Translations under genes and position numbers: made by a program | NCBI RefSeq assembly: GCF_024298925.1 | Contig: NZ_CP101283.1 | Coordinates: 3,849,001-3,913,000, forward strand | Direction: 5' to 3' | Length of the DNA: 64,000 nucleotides | Source: Phenylobacterium sp. LH3H17 | Lineage (GTDB): Bacteria; Pseudomonadota; Alphaproteobacteria; Caulobacterales; Caulobacteraceae | Notes under the pieces: generated by a model | What the model saw: the letters and a program-made list of their open reading frames with translations, nothing else | Told to the model about the DNA's origin: nothing | Database searches by the model: none | Shown: piece by piece, positions 44,805 to 52,881 of the stretch | Numbering within the stretch: the first letter of the stretch is position 1 | How the letters are laid out: every line of letters begins with the position of its first letter

Positions 44805-45617
44805 ATGATGGATCGCCGAGTGATGGGCGCCGCCCTGGTCGTGGCCTTGGCCGCCGCCGGCATGGCCGTGGCGCAGCAGGCCGCCGCGCCTGCCCCCGCC
44901 CCCAACCTCCCCGTGGGCTATCTGACCCCGCAGACATGGCCCGACGCGGCCAGGATCCTGCCGCCGGCGCCGGCCACCGGCTCGTCGCGCGAGGCCCGCG
45001 ACCAGGAGATCTTCAAGACGACCCGCGCGTCGGAAGGCTCGCCGCGCTGGGCTCTGGCCCAGAACGATGTCCCCACCCTGCCCCAGGCGATGTTGAAGAA
45101 CTTCAGCTGCGCAATCGGCGCCGAGCTGACCCCGCAGAACGCCCCGAAGCTCACCGCCATGCTGGGCCGGGTCGGGCTGGACGCCGGCCGGCAGGTCGCC
45201 GCGGTGAAGGACGTCTTCAAGCGCAAGCGGCCCTATCTGATCGACGACGGCAATATCTGCGTGCCCAAGTCCGACAGCCTGGCGGCCAGCCCCGACTATC
45301 CCTCCGGCCACGCCACCTGGGGCTGGAGCATCGGCCTGATCCTGGCCGAGATCGCCCCCGACCGGGCGACCCCGATCCTGGCCCGGGGCCGGGCCTTCGG
45401 GGAGAGCCGGGTGGTCTGCGGTGTGCACACCGTGAGCGCGGTGGAGGCCGGCCGGACCAATGGCGGCGCCCTGGTCGCCACCCTGCACGGCGACCCGCAG
45501 TTCCGCGCCGACCTGGAGGCCGCCCGCACCGAGGTCGCGGCCCTGCGCAAGACAGCGGCCGCGGAGCCGGCGGCCTGCGCCGTCGAGGCCGAGCTGGTGG
45601 CGACGGGGCCTTACTGA
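44805..45617 (+). CDS. Class A acid phosphatase-like protein lacking the final catalytic Asp
   Basis: The product has 270 residues and is a paralog of the phosphatase at 9001-9804. It has a signal peptide ending AVAQ (not a lipobox). K-x6-RP (Lys135, Arg142), PSGH (166-169), Ser201-Arg202 and His208 are kept, but the H-x3-D position is Ala212 (GVHTVSAVEAG). That Asp normally supports the nucleophilic His, so activity may be low or altered. GGAGG sits close to the ATG; ATG at 44808 is an equally good start. It is divergent from the DUF2089 operon. Confidence 0.9.
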   Translation: MMDRRVMGAALVVALAAAGMAVAQQAAAPAPAPNLPVGYLTPQTWPDAARILPPAPATGSSREARDQEIFKTTRASEGSPRWALAQNDVPTLPQAMLKNFSCAIGAELTPQNAPKLTAMLGRVGLDAGRQVAAVKDVFKRKRPYLIDDGNICVPKSDSLAASPDYPSGHATWGWSIGLILAEIAPDRATPILARGRAFGESRVVCGVHTVSAVEAGRTNGGALVATLHGDPQFRADLEAARTEVAALRKTAAAEPAACAVEAELVATGPY

Positions 45618-45640
45618 GGCTCCCCGCTCGTCACCGAAGG

Positions 45641-46399
45641 TCAGATCCCCGCGTACCACTCGTAGCCGCGGTCTTCCCAGAAGCCGCCCTTGCCGCGGCC
45701 GAGATGGGCGTAGTCGGCCACCGCCTCGATACGCATGAGGTACTTGGCGTGCTTGTAGCCGAGCTGGCGCTCGACGCGCACACGGCAGGGGGCGCCGTGC
45801 TTCACCGGCAGGGCCGCGCCGTTCATCTCGTAGGCCAGGATGGTCTGGGGGTGATGGGCGTCGATCAGGTCGATGCTCTCATAGTACCTGTTGGCTCCGT
45901 CCGTGGCGTTGGGGTCCAGGGTGTCGGCGCAGTGGAAGACCAGATAGCGGGCTTCGGGCTTGAGCCCCGCGCGATCCAGCAGCGGGCCGAGCCTGGCGCC
46001 GGTCCACTTGCCGATGGACGACCAGCCCTCCACGCAGTCGTGGCGGGTGATCTGGGTGCGCGAGGGCTCTCCGCGCAGTTCGGCCAGGCTGAGCGACAGC
46101 GGCCGCTCCACCAGGCCGTCGACGATCAGGCGCCAGTCTGCGAAGCCCCCCTTCACCAGGGCGCGGTAGTCAGGGTCCGAGGGTCCGATGGAGCCGTTGG
46201 GTCGGAAGTCGGGGGATATCTCGGCGTCGGTGAATTCCTGGGCCAGGGCCGTGCGGTTGACGACCAGGCGCTGGGCCCGGCGGGTGAGGCCCTCGGCCGC
46301 GGCCAGGCCGCGCTGCACGCCGGGGCTCATGCTGAGCCGGTCGCAGGCCCCGAGCAGGAGGCCGGTCGCGCCCAGCAGCAGGCGTCGAGAGACGGTCAT
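45641..46399 (-). CDS. Molybdopterin-dependent oxidoreductase (MsrP/sulfite-oxidase family)
   Basis: The product has 252 residues. The N-terminus has a twin-arginine in VSRRLLLGAT followed by a lipobox-like LLGAC, so export by Tat and lipid anchoring are possible. The molybdenum ligand Cys122 lies in TRHDCVEGWSSIGKWTG, and the C-terminal part has RVERQLGYKHAKYLMRIE. It may reduce periplasmic sulfoxides as MsrP does, or oxidise another small molecule. It overlaps the upstream cytochrome gene by 4 bp; that cytochrome is not the YedZ/MsrQ type, so the electron route is different. Confidence 0.9.
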   Translation of the reverse strand: MTVSRRLLLGATGLLLGACDRLSMSPGVQRGLAAAEGLTRRAQRLVVNRTALAQEFTDAEISPDFRPNGSIGPSDPDYRALVKGGFADWRLIVDGLVERPLSLSLAELRGEPSRTQITRHDCVEGWSSIGKWTGARLGPLLDRAGLKPEARYLVFHCADTLDPNATDGANRYYESIDLIDAHHPQTILAYEMNGAALPVKHGAPCRVRVERQLGYKHAKYLMRIEAVADYAHLGRGKGGFWEDRGYEWYAGI

Positions 46400-47223
46400 G
46401 GCTGGGCTCCGACCCGGATGGCGAAGCGGCCGGTGATCATCGCACGCAGGCTGTTGACGGGCCCGGAGACCAGCACCATCAGCACGTGGACCACCACGAA
46501 GGCCACGATCAGGCCGGCCGAGATGAAATGCAGGGTGCGCGCCGACTGCCGGCCGCCGAACAGCTCCGGCAGCCAGGGGAACCCCGCGTTCAGGCCGGGC
46601 GACATAGACAGCCCTGTGGCGACCATGGCCGGCAGCAGAACGAAGATCACCGCCAGATAGGTCAGCTTCTGCAGGGCGTTGTAGCGCCGCGCCTCTTCGC
46701 CCTTGGGGAAGCGCAGGCGAGCGTGGTCGGCGATCTCGCGCAGCAGATGCCGGGGCTTGAGCTGGTCGCGCTCGGGCAGCAGGTCGCGCCTGACGTGCCC
46801 ATTCACGAGACTGCCCGCCAGGTAGACCAGGCCGTTCAGCGCGAAAAGCCAGGCGAAGAAGAAGTGCCAGCGCCGGCCCGAGGCCAGGTCGCGGTAGCCC
46901 GGCAGGGTCGCCCAGGACGGGAAGCCCCGCGCCTCCTGGGCCCCCGGTTCGCCCGAAAGTCCGAACAACCCTGTGGTCTGCAGGGTGAGGTCGCCGATCC
47001 TGGTGATCCCGACCCGTTCCCCGCCCAGCTCCTTGGCCTGCATCGCCGCCCAGGGCTCGGCGAACACCGCCACATCGCCCCAGTAGAGCGCCGGATGGGC
47101 GTTGAAGATCTGCAGGCCGCTGCCCAGCAGCACCAGCATGGCCAGCAGGTTGATCCAGTGGGTGACCCGCGTGACCAGGGCGTGGCGACGGACCAGCACC
47201 TCTGCTGACGGGGGATCGGACAT
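46396..47223 (-). CDS. Cytochrome b (b561/b6-like) membrane subunit
   Basis: The product has 275 residues, starting at MSDPPSAEVLVRRHALV with AGGAAG upstream. It has four to five membrane segments with candidate haem histidines in RRHALVTRVTHWIN, RRWHFFFAWLF and TLHFISAGLIVAFVVVHVLMV. It should pass electrons between quinones and the molybdoenzyme coded immediately downstream (4-bp overlap). An insertion between the first and second segments (about residues 45-110) probably forms a periplasmic loop. Confidence 0.88.
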   Translation of the reverse strand: MSDPPSAEVLVRRHALVTRVTHWINLLAMLVLLGSGLQIFNAHPALYWGDVAVFAEPWAAMQAKELGGERVGITRIGDLTLQTTGLFGLSGEPGAQEARGFPSWATLPGYRDLASGRRWHFFFAWLFALNGLVYLAGSLVNGHVRRDLLPERDQLKPRHLLREIADHARLRFPKGEEARRYNALQKLTYLAVIFVLLPAMVATGLSMSPGLNAGFPWLPELFGGRQSARTLHFISAGLIVAFVVVHVLMVLVSGPVNSLRAMITGRFAIRVGAQP

Positions 47224-47345
47224 CGGGCTTCCTCTCGGCGGTGGAGCTTGCCACGCCGCAGATACGGCCGCCATCGCTCAGCAGATGCCCTGGCGCGCGC
47301 GCCGAACCGTCCCTAAGGTCGCCGCCGCAATCGGGGGGCGATCAC

Positions 47346-48278
47346 GTGACAAGCCAAGGCGTCGAGGTCTGGAGCGGCGGCGTCAATACGTGGGAATGCG
47401 ACGAGATGGGCCACCTGAACGTCCGGTTCTGGGTGGCCAAGGCCTTGGAAGGCCTGGCCGGCCTTGCCGCGACGCTGGGCATGCCGCACGCTTTCGCCCC
47501 CCACGCCCAGGCGACGCTGGCGATCCGCGAGCTCCACATGCGCTTCCTGCGCGAGGCTCGCGCCGGGGCCTGGCTGCAGGCGACCGGCGGTGTGGTCGAG
47601 ATCGGCGACAGCGACGCGCGCCTGCTGGTGATCCTGTGTCACGCCTCGGGAGAACCCGCCGCCACGTTCCAGTTCCGGGTCGACCACGCCACCGCAGCCG
47701 ATCTGCGGCCCTTCCCCTGGCCCGAGCGGATACGGCAAAGGGCCGAGGCCCTCCATGTCGAGGTCCCGGCCCATGCGGCGGCGCGCAGCGTCGACCTCGA
47801 CCCGGTGGAGCCGACCGCCAGCCTGGCGCGGGCCGACGAGCTTGGCCTGATGCGCATAGGCCTGGGCGTCGTCGGGCCGTCGGAGTGCGACGTGTTCGGC
47901 CGCATGAGCGCCGAGCGGTTCATCGGCCGGGTCTCGGATGGGATCACCCGGTTGTTCGGCGAGGATCGGCCGGGGCCGGATCCCGTCCCCGGTGAGCCAC
48001 CGCCCAGCCTGGGCGGAGCCGTGCTGGAGTATAGGGTGCTCTATCTGGACTGGCCCAAGGCCGGGGACGGCGTCGAGTTGCGCTCGGGGATCGCCGACAG
48101 CACCCCGCGCACCCGCCGCGCGGTCCACTGGATGGTCGATCCCTTGAGCGGCCGTCCGTGGGCGAGCTCGGAGGCCATCGCCATCACCTTCGACCTCGAC
48201 AAGCGAAAGATCGTCGACATCGGCGCCCAGGCGCAGGCGGCGTTCGTCGCCCGGTTGACGCCGGGTCTGGCGCTCTAG
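47346..48278 (+). CDS. Tandem hotdog acyl-CoA thioesterase-like protein
   Basis: The product has 310 residues from a GTG start with GGGGGG upstream. Two 4HBT-type hotdog halves are visible. The first opens WECDEMGHLNVRFWVAKALE, the DxMGHxN motif with catalytic Asp of 4-hydroxybenzoyl-CoA-type thioesterases. The second has VVGPSECDVFGRMSAERFIG, where Asn is replaced. It probably hydrolyses an acyl-CoA. The next gene on the strand, a transporter, starts 13 bp later. Confidence 0.85.
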   Translation: MTSQGVEVWSGGVNTWECDEMGHLNVRFWVAKALEGLAGLAATLGMPHAFAPHAQATLAIRELHMRFLREARAGAWLQATGGVVEIGDSDARLLVILCHASGEPAATFQFRVDHATAADLRPFPWPERIRQRAEALHVEVPAHAAARSVDLDPVEPTASLARADELGLMRIGLGVVGPSECDVFGRMSAERFIGRVSDGITRLFGEDRPGPDPVPGEPPPSLGGAVLEYRVLYLDWPKAGDGVELRSGIADSTPRTRRAVHWMVDPLSGRPWASSEAIAITFDLDKRKIVDIGAQAQAAFVARLTPGLAL

Positions 48279-48291
48279 GTCGCCGCCGCCC

Positions 48292-49383
48292 ATGCGCGAT
48301 GATCTCGACCAGCTGGCGTTCCGGTCCCTCGACTCGCTGGAGGGCGCGCCGCCCTGGTCGGCGCAGCCCGAGGGCCGGCCGCCCAGCCTGCTGGCCCGGG
48401 CGCGCCGCTATACGCCGGGCCTGATCATCGCCGGGCTGGTGGCGCTGGCGGCGCAGTGGCTGTCGGAGCACTACGGGGCGCCGGTCATGCTGTTCGCCCT
48501 GCTGCTTGGCATGGCGGTGAACTTCACCGGCGACGACCCCCGCTGCCGCCCGGGCCTGGATTTCGCCGCCCGTCACGTCCTGCGGATCGGGGTCGCCCTG
48601 CTGGGCATGCGGATCACCCTGGATCAGGTTCGGACCCTGGGACTGGAAACCCTGCTGCTCACCGCCGCTGCCGTGCTCCTGACCATCCTGGTCGGCTGGA
48701 GCCTGGCGCGCGCCATGAAGCTGCGCGGCCCCCTGGGAGTGCTGATAGGCGGCGCGGTGGCGATCTGCGGCGCCTCGGCGGCCCTGGCCATCGCCGCCTG
48801 CCTGCCGCGCAGCGAGACCCATGATCGCGACGTCGTGCTCACCGTCGTCGGCGTGACCACGCTCTCGACCGTGGCCATGGTGGCCTATCCGGCGCTGGTC
48901 GCCCTGCTCGGCCTTGGCGACGTGGCCGCCGGGGTGTTCTTCGGCGCGACGATCCATGACGTCGCCCAGGTGGTGGGCGCGGGCTACAGCGTCTCGCCGC
49001 AGGCCGGCGACACCGCGACGATCGTCAAGCTGTTCCGCGTCGCCCTACTGCTGCCGGCGGTGGTGATCATCTCGCTGATCTACCGCTCGGCGCTGATCGA
49101 GGCCGGCCCCCGCGCGGCGCAACCACCGCTGGTCCCCGCTTTCCTGATCGCATTCGCCGTGCTGGTGGCGGCCAACTCGACCGGCGTGGTCCCCGCGGCG
49201 ATCACCGGCCCGGTGTCGGACGCCTCGCGCTGGTGCCTGGTGGCGGCGATCTCGGCCCTGGGCGCCAAGACCGCCCTCGGCGACCTGGCCCGCGTCGGCT
49301 GGCGGCCGATCCTGGTGCTGGTCGGCGCGACGGCCTTCATCGCAGTCCTGGTGCTGGCCGGCCTGGTCGCGCTGGGACGCTAG
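48292..49383 (+). CDS. YeiH/UPF0324-family putative sulfate exporter
   Basis: The product has 363 residues with about ten membrane segments. Segments LLGMAVNFTGDDPRCRPGLDF, RIGVALLGMRITLDQV, AICGASAALAIAAC and FFGATIHDVAQVVGAGYSVS are diagnostic for the family. Members are annotated as sulfate exporters linked to sulfonate breakdown, but the substrate here is unproved. It may be co-transcribed with the thioesterase gene. The stop overlaps the convergent hydrolase by 4 bp. Confidence 0.9.
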   Translation: MRDDLDQLAFRSLDSLEGAPPWSAQPEGRPPSLLARARRYTPGLIIAGLVALAAQWLSEHYGAPVMLFALLLGMAVNFTGDDPRCRPGLDFAARHVLRIGVALLGMRITLDQVRTLGLETLLLTAAAVLLTILVGWSLARAMKLRGPLGVLIGGAVAICGASAALAIAACLPRSETHDRDVVLTVVGVTTLSTVAMVAYPALVALLGLGDVAAGVFFGATIHDVAQVVGAGYSVSPQAGDTATIVKLFRVALLLPAVVIISLIYRSALIEAGPRAAQPPLVPAFLIAFAVLVAANSTGVVPAAITGPVSDASRWCLVAAISALGAKTALGDLARVGWRPILVLVGATAFIAVLVLAGLVALGR

Positions 49384-50255
49384 GCTGCGGCCGCCTCGCG
49401 CAGGGCGGCCTGGACCAGGTCGGGACGCTCCATGGGCAGGAAGTGGGTGGTTCCGGGAATGGTCTCGATCCGGATGCGGCCGGCCGCCTGCAGGGCGTCC
49501 AGCCGAGGATGCTCGCGGCAGGTCGAGCCCTCCGCCGCCCTCAGGATACGGATCGGGACCTGGGCGGCCTCGAAGGCGGCGAGGGTGTCGTGGCCGTGCG
49601 AGGTGAAGTTCGACGCCTCCCAGGCCGGCGCGCAGCTCAGCTCGACCTGGCCGTCGGGCCGGTCACGGAATCCATCGGCGACGTAGTCCGCCAGCATGTC
49701 CGCTGTCCAGGACGCGAAGGCCCCCCGGCCCGTATAGGCGGCGATCACGGCGTCGCGGCTGGGAAACACCGCCCGGCGGCGCAGGGCGCCTTGGACCAGC
49801 GGCGAATTGGCGGTCGCCTCGGCCTCGCTGACCGAGGGAATCACCACCGGGTCGGCCAGGACCAGGCTCTTCACCCGCTCGGGCGCCACGGCCTGGGCCA
49901 GGATGCTGGCGGCCCCGCCCATGGAGTGGCCGGCCAGGATCACCCCGCGCAGGTCGAGAACCGCCAGCAAGGCCAGGAGGTCGTCGCGCAGGTCGTACCA
50001 GGAGCCGCGTCCAACCGATTCGGTGGGCAGGGTGGAGCGGCCGTGGCCCCTCTGGTCCACCGCAAGCACCCGCAGACTGTCGCCCAAGGGCTCCAGAATG
50101 GTGCGGTAGGTTCGCGCATTGAAGCCATTGGCGTGGGCGAAGACGATGTCGATGGGCCGATCAGGCGGCCCGAATTCGAGAGCCGCCATCGCCCCGCCGC
50201 GCCCGGGCAGGTCGATCAACCGCTCGCGCGTCGCCTCGCTCACCGTCAGATCCAT
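49380..50255 (-). CDS. Alpha/beta hydrolase
   Basis: The product has 291 residues. The oxyanion segment is FAHANGFNARTY, the nucleophile Ser111 in GHSMGG, an acid in the IRILRAAEGSTC region and the catalytic His in PGTTHFLPME. No signal peptide is seen. It is an esterase- or epoxide-hydrolase-like enzyme; the substrate is unknown. Confidence 0.88.
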   Translation of the reverse strand: MDLTVSEATRERLIDLPGRGGAMAALEFGPPDRPIDIVFAHANGFNARTYRTILEPLGDSLRVLAVDQRGHGRSTLPTESVGRGSWYDLRDDLLALLAVLDLRGVILAGHSMGGAASILAQAVAPERVKSLVLADPVVIPSVSEAEATANSPLVQGALRRRAVFPSRDAVIAAYTGRGAFASWTADMLADYVADGFRDRPDGQVELSCAPAWEASNFTSHGHDTLAAFEAAQVPIRILRAAEGSTCREHPRLDALQAAGRIRIETIPGTTHFLPMERPDLVQAALREAAAA

Positions 50256-50514
50256 GCATTTCCCTCCGCCGTCCCGCCTATATACGCCGCCGGGCCCACG
50301 GAGCCATGCCGCGACGCCGATGCGCCAAACCCAGCAATAGCCCCGGTTTTCGCTGCGGAAGTCGACCGCGGATCAAAAGTGATCACGAGGGCGTGAATTA
50401 AAGCCTTGCCCTCTGCGCGAAGCGCGGCATATTCCTGACTTGCGTACGCGACGTTCCCTATCCGGGTCGCTTCGTATGACGCTCTAAACTCCGTTTCCAG
50501 GGGACCCAGGGACC

Positions 50515-50802
50515 ATGACCACCGAAATCCTTCGCAAGCTGCTCGTCGCCGGCGCCGCCGTCGCCGCCCTCTCCGTCGCCGCCTGCGGCAAGCCGGCTGA
50601 AAAGGCCGACGCCGCCGCCGCCGAAGCCACCGCCGAAGCCTCGACCGCCGCCGCCGCCGCCGACACGGCTGCTGACGCCGCCGCGACCGCTACGGACGCC
50701 GCCGCCGACGCCTCCAAGGCCGCCGACGCCGCCGCCGCTGCTCCGGCCGCCGACGCCGCGATGGCTCCGGCTGCTCCGGCCGAAGCTCCGGCCGCCAAGT
50801 AA
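50515..50802 (+). CDS. Ala-rich low-complexity lipoprotein
   Basis: The protein has 95 residues. A lipoprotein signal ends SVAACGK (lipobox Cys24), and almost all the rest is Ala with Asp, Glu, Thr and Pro, giving an acidic, probably helical or unfolded tail. I know no function; such proteins could be envelope spacers. It has an AGGGA ribosome-binding site and two hairpins immediately after the stop, the second a strong terminator, so it is a single-gene transcript. Confidence 0.75.
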   Translation: MTTEILRKLLVAGAAVAALSVAACGKPAEKADAAAAEATAEASTAAAAADTAADAAATATDAAADASKAADAAAAAPAADAAMAPAAPAEAPAAK

Positions 50803-50806
50803 GTCA

Positions 50807-50828
50807 TTCGAACGCACTCGCGTTCGAA
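50807..50828 (+). other. Perfect hairpin between lipoprotein stop and terminator
   Basis: TTCGAACGC-ACTC-GCGTTCGAA folds into a 9-bp stem with a 4-base loop, starting four bases after the stop codon. It has no T-run and may stabilise the mRNA 3' end. Confidence 0.7.
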
Positions 50829-50835
50829 GAGCGGA

Positions 50836-50866
50836 GGGCCGCCCCTTGGGGCGGCCCTTTTCTTTT
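50836..50866 (+). terminator. Rho-independent terminator after the lipoprotein gene
   Basis: GGGCCGCCCC-TT-GGGGCGGCCC (10 bp, perfect) is followed by TTTTCTTTT. It separates the lipoprotein gene from mnmC, which starts 18 bp later. Confidence 0.92.
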
Positions 50867-50883
50867 GCCCTATTGTCCGACCC

Positions 50884-52707
50884 ATGAGCGCTGACTCCCC
50901 CCTCGTATGGACCGAAGACGGCCAGCCGCGCTCGCGCCTCTACGGCGACGTCTATTTCTCGGCGGAAGACGGCCTGGCCGAGAGCCGCGCGGTCTTCCTC
51001 CAGGGCTGCGGCCTGCCCCAGGCCTGGGCCGGGCGCAGGCGCTTCACGGTGGCGGAGCTGGGTTTCGGCACCGGGCTCAACATCCTGGCCCTGCTGGACC
51101 TGTGGCGCGCCGCCCGTCCGCCCGACGCCCACCTGCACATCTTCAGCGTCGAGGCGCACCCGATCACCGCGGACGAGGCGGCCCGCGCGCTCGCCGCCTG
51201 GCCCGAGCTGGCCGACATCGCCCAGGTTCTGACCGGCGCCTGGCCGGGCCGGGCCCGCGGTTTCCATCGGGTCGAACTGCCCCTGTCGAACGCTACTCTC
51301 GATCTCGCGGTGATGGAGGCCGAACCTGCCTTGCGGGCCTGGTCGGGTCACGCCGACGCCTGGTTCCTCGACGGTTTCTCGCCGGCCCTGAACCCGCAGA
51401 TGTGGTCGCAGGACCTGCTGACCCTGGTGGCCCAGCGCTCGGCGCCTGGCGCCCGGGCGGCGACCTTCACTGTGGCCGGAGCGGTGCGTCGCGGCCTACA
51501 GGCCGCGGGCTTCGAGATCGAGAAGCACCCCGGCCACGGCCGCAAGCGCGAGCGCCTTGAGGCCCGACTGCCCGGCCAGCCGCGGCCGGAAACCGCCCCG
51601 CCCCGGGTCGCGGTCATCGGCGCGGGGATCGCCGGAGCCTCGGCCGCCAGGGCCCTGCGCATGCTGGGGTGCGAGCCGCTGTTGATCGAGGCCGGACACC
51701 CGGGGGCCGGAGCCTCGGGCAATCCCGCCGCCCTGGTCACCCCGCGGCTCGACGCGGGTCTCGGCCCGGTGGCCGAGCTGGCCGCCCAGGCCTTCGGCCA
51801 CGCCGTGCGGCTCTATGAGGCCCAGCCCCATGCCGTGATCGCGCGCGGCGTCCTGCAACTGGCGGCCGGGGAGCGCGATCCCGACCGATTCGCCAGGGTC
51901 GCGGCCTCCGACCTGTTCGAATCCGGCGCCATGACGCTGCTCACCGCCGACCAGGCCTCCGAGCGCGTGGGCGAGACCGTTCCCGCCGCCCTGGATTTGT
52001 CCGCCGCACTGGTGGTGGAGCCGGCCGTAGCGCTGGCCGCCTGGTCCGGGTCGGTCCTGCAGGCGACGGTGGCGCGTGTGGCGCCGCGCGGCGGCGCCTG
52101 GGCCCTGATCGACGCTGAGGGGCGGCTGGTGGTCGAGGTCGAGGCCGTGATCCTCGCAGCAGGACAGGCCAGCGCCGAACTGCGCCCAGACCTGCCGCTG
52201 AAGCCCGTACGCGGCCAGGCGAGCTGGGCGGAGGGCGTGGACGGCGCCCCGGCGACCGCCTGGGGGGGCTACGCCCTGTCCACCCGCGACGGGTTGCTGT
52301 TCGGCGCCACACACGACCGCGACCAGACCGCGACCGATGTCCGACTCGCAGATCACGTCCGCAACCTGGAAAGCCTCGGCCAGGCCCTGCCCAGTCTGGC
52401 CGCGCGGCTGACCCAGGCGCCGCTGCAAGGCAGGGCCAGCGTCCGCGCGACCACGCCCGATCGCCTGCCGCTGGCGGGGCCCCTAGCCGGCGCGCCGGGC
52501 CTCTACGTCCTGAGCGGCTTTGGATCGCGCGGATTCTCCCTGGCCCCGCTGCTGGCCGAGCACGTTGCGGCGCTGACGCTCGGCGCGCCCTCCCCCCTGC
52601 CGGCCCCCCTGGCGGCGCTGGTCGATCCCGATCGATTCCGGGCCCGCGCCGCCCGGCGAGGCCGCATTTTCGTCGCAGGGGCGCGCAACCTTGACCGGCC
52701 GAGCTGA
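50884..52707 (+). CDS. mnmC: Bifunctional tRNA wobble-uridine modification protein MnmC
   Basis: The product has 607 residues. The N-terminal methyltransferase domain (residues 1-235) has the SAM motif VAELGFGTGLNIL and the DUF752-type DAWFLDGFSPALNP motif. The C-terminal FAD oxidoreductase domain begins with RVAVIGAGIAGASAARAL near residue 240 and ends with LYVLSGFGSRGFSLAPLLAE. The FAD domain removes the carboxymethyl group from cmnm5(s2)U34 and the methyltransferase domain methylates the resulting nm5(s2)U in tRNA. The fused two-domain form is complete. Confidence 0.95.
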   Translation: MSADSPLVWTEDGQPRSRLYGDVYFSAEDGLAESRAVFLQGCGLPQAWAGRRRFTVAELGFGTGLNILALLDLWRAARPPDAHLHIFSVEAHPITADEAARALAAWPELADIAQVLTGAWPGRARGFHRVELPLSNATLDLAVMEAEPALRAWSGHADAWFLDGFSPALNPQMWSQDLLTLVAQRSAPGARAATFTVAGAVRRGLQAAGFEIEKHPGHGRKRERLEARLPGQPRPETAPPRVAVIGAGIAGASAARALRMLGCEPLLIEAGHPGAGASGNPAALVTPRLDAGLGPVAELAAQAFGHAVRLYEAQPHAVIARGVLQLAAGERDPDRFARVAASDLFESGAMTLLTADQASERVGETVPAALDLSAALVVEPAVALAAWSGSVLQATVARVAPRGGAWALIDAEGRLVVEVEAVILAAGQASAELRPDLPLKPVRGQASWAEGVDGAPATAWGGYALSTRDGLLFGATHDRDQTATDVRLADHVRNLESLGQALPSLAARLTQAPLQGRASVRATTPDRLPLAGPLAGAPGLYVLSGFGSRGFSLAPLLAEHVAALTLGAPSPLPAPLAALVDPDRFRARAARRGRIFVAGARNLDRPS

Positions 52708-52719
52708 GGAGTTTTCGCG

Positions 52720-52815
52720 ATGACCCGGACTGGTTTCTGGATGACCGTTACAGCCGTTCTCGCGCTCGCCGGCGCCGGATTCGTCCCGGCCTTCGCCGCG
52801 GACGCCAAGCCCTGA
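52720..52815 (+). CDS. Predicted 31-residue exported peptide
   Basis: An ATG at 52720 follows a clear GAGGAG ribosome-binding site that overlaps the mnmC stop, and the frame codes for 31 residues: MTRTGFW, a hydrophobic stretch rich in Ala/Val/Leu, then PAFAADAKP. It looks like a signal peptide with a cleavage site after AFA and a tiny mature part, or a small membrane peptide. Coupling to mnmC translation is likely. No function can be given. Confidence 0.45.
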   Translation: MTRTGFWMTVTAVLALAGAGFVPAFAADAKP

Positions 52816-52849
52816 CAAAAGAAAACGCCGCCCCTCGCGGGGCGGCGTT
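52816..52849 (-). terminator. Terminator after the 1045-residue TonB receptor gene
   Basis: AACGCCGCCCC-TCGC-GGGGCGGCGTT (11-bp stem, 52824-52849) is followed on the minus strand by TTCTTTTG. It serves the receptor and may also end the mnmC transcript from the other side. Confidence 0.88.
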
Positions 52850-52881
52850 CCAGAAGACGCCGGTCGGCGGCTCCCAGGTTC

